A stretch of 16,736 nt of DNA, from contig JBKQSP010000096.1 of NCBI GenBank assembly GCA_052143575.1, positions 1 through 16,736 on the forward strand. The letters are read 5' to 3'. Of the stretch, positions 14,160-16,736 are shown one piece after another. The position numbers and the translations under genes are program-made. The first letter of the stretch is position 1, and every line of letters starts with the position of its first letter. The notes beneath the pieces are model-generated. The model saw only the letters and a program-made list of their open reading frames with translations. It did no database searches and had not been told where the DNA came from. The stretch is from JAKACA01 sp052143575 (GTDB taxonomy: Bacteria > Actinomycetota > Acidimicrobiia > Acidimicrobiales > Bog-793).

Positions 14160-15785
14160 ATGCAGCGGTTGAGCGGACTCGACGCCATGTTCCTGTACCT
14201 CGAGACCCCGAGCTCGCACATGCACGTCACGGGTGTCTACGTGCTCGAGCCGGGCGAGCGTGGCCTCTCCTTCGACGCCGTGCGCGACCTCGTGGCGAGC
14301 CGTCTGCCCCTGGCTCTGCAGTTTCGCCGGCGTCTTGTGGAGATGCCCTTCAAGCTGCATCACCCCATCTGGGTGGAGGACGCCGGCTTCGATCTCGATT
14401 ACCACGTGAGGCGGGCGGCCCTACCGAGCCCCGGGGGACCGAAGGAGTTGGCCGCCTACGCCGCCCATGTGGGAGCGCTGCCGCTCGACCGCACGCGGCC
14501 GCTTTGGGAGCTGTACGTCGTCGAGGGCCTCAAGGGAGGGCGCGTCGCCCTCGTCGGCAAGATGCACCACGCTGCCGTCGATGGCGTCTCCGGCGCCGAG
14601 ATCATGGCCACCCTGCTCGACCTCGAGCCGGATCCGCCCGCCCGCCTCATCGTCGACTCCTGGAGGCCGGAGGAGTCTCCGACGGAGGCGGACCTCGTGG
14701 CGCTTGCCATGGCGTCGCTCGTCGGCCACCCCGTGCGCGCCGCCAGGACGGCTCGCGACGTCGTCGAGACAGCCCTCCAGCTCTCCGAGCACAACCGCGA
14801 ATCGGGCGTCAGCCCGCCACCGGCACTGTTCGGCGCCCCGAAGACCACGCTCAATGTCGCCATCACGCCGCACCGTCGTGTCGCCTTCGCCGCCCGACCG
14901 CTCGACGACTTCAAGGCCGTCAAGAACCACTTCAGCTGCACCGTGAACGACGTCGTGCTGGCGGTATGCGCCGGGGCGCTCCGCCGTTACCTGCTTGATC
15001 GCGGCGACCTGCCGGCGGAACCGCTCGTGGCGATGGTCCCGATGTCGGTGCGGACCGACGACGACGCCGGCATGAGCGGCAACCGTGTCTCCGCCATGCT
15101 CACCTCGCTTGCCACCGACCTCGGCGACGCCGTCGAGCGGCTGGAGACCGTTGTCGAGTGCATGGGGCGCGCCAAAGCCCAGGAGCGGCTCATCGGGGCT
15201 GCCACGCTCACGGACTGGACGGAGTTCGCCTTCCCGGCACTCATCAGCCGGGCCGCCCGGCTGACGGCGTCGATGCGGGTCTTCGACCACCTCCGGCCGC
15301 TCTTCAACGTCACGGTGTCAAACGTGCCCGGACCACCCTTCCCCCTCTTCCTTGCCGGTGCACGCATGGTGGGCATGTACCCGCTCGGGCCTGTCACCGA
15401 GGGCATCGGTCTCAACATCACCGTGATGAGCTACTGCGGGATGGTCTATTTCGGGCTCAACGCCTGCCGGGAGACGGTGCCCGATCTCGACGAATTCCCG
15501 CAGCTGCTGCAGGAGTCGCTCGACGAGCTGCTGCGCGCCGCTGGGCGAGGAGCACGCCGCAAGCCGCGCGACGCCGGCGACGCGGCGGCACCGGACGTAC
15601 CGGACGGGACGGCACCGGCCGTGGCGGCACCGGGCCTGGCGGCAACGGACCTGGCGGCAACGGGCCTGGCGGCAACGGACCTGCCCGCCCAGGGTGCTGC
15701 CGCGCAGGGGTCCGCCCAGGCGGTGGCAGGCCCCGGTCCCGGCGAGACAGGCGTCGCCGTCGAAACGGGCTCGGCCGGCGGGTAA
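14160..15785 (+). CDS. Wax ester synthase / diacylglycerol acyltransferase (WS/DGAT)
   Basis: Transfers an acyl group from acyl-CoA to diacylglycerol or a fatty alcohol, making triacylglycerol or wax ester storage lipid at the membrane or lipid-droplet surface. The N-terminal LSGLDAMFLYLETPSSHMHV is typical, and the catalytic HHAAVDG (H136, H137, D141, G142) is intact. The C-terminal half has the conserved CTVNDVVLAVCAGALRRYL (N263-D264) and the SNVPGPPFPLFLAGA and GLNITVMSYCG segments of the family. At 541 residues it is longer than the usual 450-480, because the last 60-70 residues form an Ala/Gly/Pro-rich tail with pentapeptide repeats. Whether it prefers diacylglycerol or alcohols cannot be read from the sequence. 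Confidence 0.93.
   Translation: MQRLSGLDAMFLYLETPSSHMHVTGVYVLEPGERGLSFDAVRDLVASRLPLALQFRRRLVEMPFKLHHPIWVEDAGFDLDYHVRRAALPSPGGPKELAAYAAHVGALPLDRTRPLWELYVVEGLKGGRVALVGKMHHAAVDGVSGAEIMATLLDLEPDPPARLIVDSWRPEESPTEADLVALAMASLVGHPVRAARTARDVVETALQLSEHNRESGVSPPPALFGAPKTTLNVAITPHRRVAFAARPLDDFKAVKNHFSCTVNDVVLAVCAGALRRYLLDRGDLPAEPLVAMVPMSVRTDDDAGMSGNRVSAMLTSLATDLGDAVERLETVVECMGRAKAQERLIGAATLTDWTEFAFPALISRAARLTASMRVFDHLRPLFNVTVSNVPGPPFPLFLAGARMVGMYPLGPVTEGIGLNITVMSYCGMVYFGLNACRETVPDLDEFPQLLQESLDELLRAAGRGARRKPRDAGDAAAPDVPDGTAPAVAAPGLAATDLAATGLAATDLPAQGAAAQGSAQAVAGPGPGETGVAVETGSAGG
15621..15680 (+). repeat. 15-bp tandem repeats in the WS/DGAT tail (LAATD/LAATG)
   Basis: Units at 15621 (diverged), 15636, 15651 and 15666. 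The last three are CTGGCGGCAACGGAC with one changing base near the end, encoding LAATD, LAATG, LAATD. They lie in a low-complexity tail after the catalytic fold has ended. Confidence 0.85.
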
Positions 15786-15823
15786 CGGCCGCCGCACTGG
15801 CCTCGACCCGGCGGGGCGGGGCC

Positions 15824-15860
15824 TTGCCGGGGGAGACGTTCTCCCCCTACGATTGACTGT
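15824..15860 (+). promoter_or_regulatory. Candidate promoter of the Rieske oxygenase gene
   Basis: TTGCCG at 15824-15829 resembles a -35 box, and TACGAT at 15848-15853 is a TAnnnT -10 box with an 18-bp spacer. Seven bases later comes the ATG at 15861, with no Shine-Dalgarno sequence between them, so a leaderless mRNA is likely. The same hexamer TACGAT is used in front of orn. Confidence 0.5.
15829..15847. promoter_or_regulatory. Perfect palindrome GGGGGAGA-CGT-TCTCCCCC in the promoter spacer
   Basis: An 8-bp perfect inverted repeat with a 3-bp centre fills the space between the candidate -35 and -10 boxes. Its placement suggests an operator for a dimeric regulator. The alternative is a terminator stem for the upstream WS/DGAT gene, 44 bp after its stop, but no T tract follows. 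Confidence 0.5.
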
Positions 15861-16736
15861 ATGGTCATTCAAAGATCGCCGCAGGCACCGGCGCCGGACG
15901 TGGCGCCCATCGACCCCCGAGAGCTTGAGCTCGTCCTGCGCCCGTTCGGAGAGAGCCGCATGCTTCCCCGCGCCGCCTACGTGAGCGAGGCGGTCTTTGC
16001 CTGGGAGCAGCGCCACTTCTTCGGGGGTGGCTGGATGTGCGTCGGGCGGAGCGATTCGCTCCCGCGACCCGGTGATCAGAGAGCCGAGTCGGTCGGTCAC
16101 GCCGGCGTCTTCCTCATGCGCGACGCCGACGGCAAGCTGCGGGCCTTTGCCAACGCCTGCCGCCACCGCAACCACGAGCTGTTGCCCTGCGGCGAGTCGA
16201 CGGTCAACCGACCCATCGTGCTGTGCCCCTATCACGGCTGGTCGTACCGTCTCGACGGCTCGTTGCGGAAGGCTCCCGGCTTCGACGAGGGCGCCATGGC
16301 GGGCTTCGAGCCGGCGGAGAACTCCCTCGTGGAGCTTCCATCGCAGGAGTGGCACGGCTGGATCTTCGTGGACGCCTCCGGGCAGGCCGGGCCGTTCAGC
16401 GCCCACGTCGCCGGCCTCGAGGAGATCGTGGCGCCCTACGAACCCGAGCGCCTCGTCGTAGCGGGCGGACACGACTACGTCGTCAACGCCAACTGGAAGA
16501 TCCTGACCGAGAACTACCAGGAGTGCTACCACTGCCCGATGATCCACCCCGAGCTGTGCGAGGTGAGCCCGCCGAAGAGCGGGGACAACTACCGGACCGA
16601 CGGACCGTGGGTCGGGGGCACGATGGACCACATCTATGTGGCGAACTGGTTCTACCTCGCCTTCATCGTCACGATCGCGATGCTGCACATCGTCAACAAT
16701 CTGGCGATACCGGTTTCGTTCCTTGGAACGAAGAGC
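15861..16736 (+). CDS. Rieske [2Fe-2S] non-haem iron oxygenase alpha subunit (3' partial; last ~36 codons foreign)
   Basis: The frame is open from ATG 15861 to the window end. The Rieske cluster ligands are C100-x-H102 and C122-P-Y-H125. The catalytic domain begins with NWKILTENYQECYHCPMIH, which gives the iron ligands H224 and H229 and the bridging acidic residue near E221. The wording ENYQECYHCPMIHPELC is closest to the group containing glycine-betaine and choline oxygenases (GbcA/CMO-like), but the substrate cannot be assigned. The usual third iron ligand (an Asp about 100 residues further on) is not reached. From codon 257 (position 16629) the sequence no longer fits the family and reads as CcoN. 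The part 15861 to about 16628 is a confident Rieske oxygenase; the tail should not be trusted. Confidence 0.88.
   Translation, partial: MVIQRSPQAPAPDVAPIDPRELELVLRPFGESRMLPRAAYVSEAVFAWEQRHFFGGGWMCVGRSDSLPRPGDQRAESVGHAGVFLMRDADGKLRAFANACRHRNHELLPCGESTVNRPIVLCPYHGWSYRLDGSLRKAPGFDEGAMAGFEPAENSLVELPSQEWHGWIFVDASGQAGPFSAHVAGLEEIVAPYEPERLVVAGGHDYVVNANWKILTENYQECYHCPMIHPELCEVSPPKSGDNYRTDGPWVGGTMDHIYVANWFYLAFIVTIAMLHIVNNLAIPVSFLGTKS
16629..16736 (+). other. CcoN-like fragment (cbb3 cytochrome c oxidase subunit I) joined to the Rieske gene
   Basis: The last 36 codons begin HIYVANWFYLAF and continue through AMLHIVNNLAIPVSFLG, a membrane helix with the characteristic CcoN wording found just before the CuB-ligand segment of that subunit. 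It does not fit a soluble Rieske oxygenase, which should continue after GGTMD with a loop and beta-sheet. G+C in this piece is about 53% by hand count (57 of 108), well below the rest of the window, though hydrophobic residues explain part of that. Most likely it is sequence of another organism or locus joined during assembly. Confidence 0.75.

Noticed and set aside
15318..16688. Minus-strand open frame of 456 codons at the right end
   Set aside because: Opposite WS/DGAT and the Rieske gene; no motif, and it crosses the suspected chimeric junction.

Overview
This is a GC-rich (about two thirds G+C), densely coded bacterial window. Gene content (oligoribonuclease, trimeric dUTPase, WS/DGAT lipid acyltransferase, cyclase-AAA-TPR regulator), strong G/C third-position bias and several apparently leaderless starts behind TAnnnT -10 boxes point to an actinomycete-type organism. 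My guess is an uncultured Acidimicrobiia-like lineage, but that is inference from style and gene set, not from a marker gene.

Layout. (1) Positions 1-5570, plus strand: the 3' part of a very large secreted gingipain-like (C25, clan CD) cysteine peptidase. It has two families of N-terminal tandem repeats (15-bp/45-bp and 57-bp units), a PPC-like domain, the peptidase, several Ig-like domains and a C-terminal repeat beta-helix (60-bp units). Its start lies before the window. (2) 5639-9592, plus: a 1317-residue regulator with two class III nucleotidyl cyclase domains, a STAND/AAA-type ATPase and TPRs, the layout of soluble adenylyl cyclase. (3) 9724-11778, plus: acuI (acryloyl-CoA reductase family) followed 18 bp later by a patatin-like phospholipase, preceded by a possible leaderless 15-codon leader ORF that overlaps the acuI start by ATGA. 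(4) 11799-13615, minus: orn followed by an MBL-fold hydrolase with a 4-bp GTGA overlap. (5) 13655-15785, plus: dut, divergent from orn across only 39 bp, then a WS/DGAT acyltransferase. (6) 15861-16736, plus: a Rieske non-haem iron oxygenase alpha subunit, running off the window.

The most striking anomaly is at the right edge. Around position 16629 the reading frame stops looking like a Rieske oxygenase and becomes a 36-residue piece of a transmembrane helix region of cbb3 cytochrome oxidase subunit I (CcoN). This looks like an assembly chimera (or, much less likely, a real fusion). The left edge also ends inside a near-perfect tandem repeat, so both ends of the window deserve suspicion.

How the genes may work together: acuI (propionyl-CoA supply), patatin (lipid hydrolysis), WS/DGAT (storage lipid synthesis) and the Rieske oxygenase suggest a lipid/acyl-CoA theme, but they lie in separate transcription units. 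orn and dut are nucleotide housekeeping. There is no gene-free stretch above 300 bp; the longest gap is 131 bp (9593-9723). No tRNA, rRNA, CRISPR array, insertion sequence or integrase was seen. I found no clear new multi-gene system; the best leads are the repeat architecture of the big peptidase, the complementary tandem cyclase, and three short promoter regions with unusual geometry.
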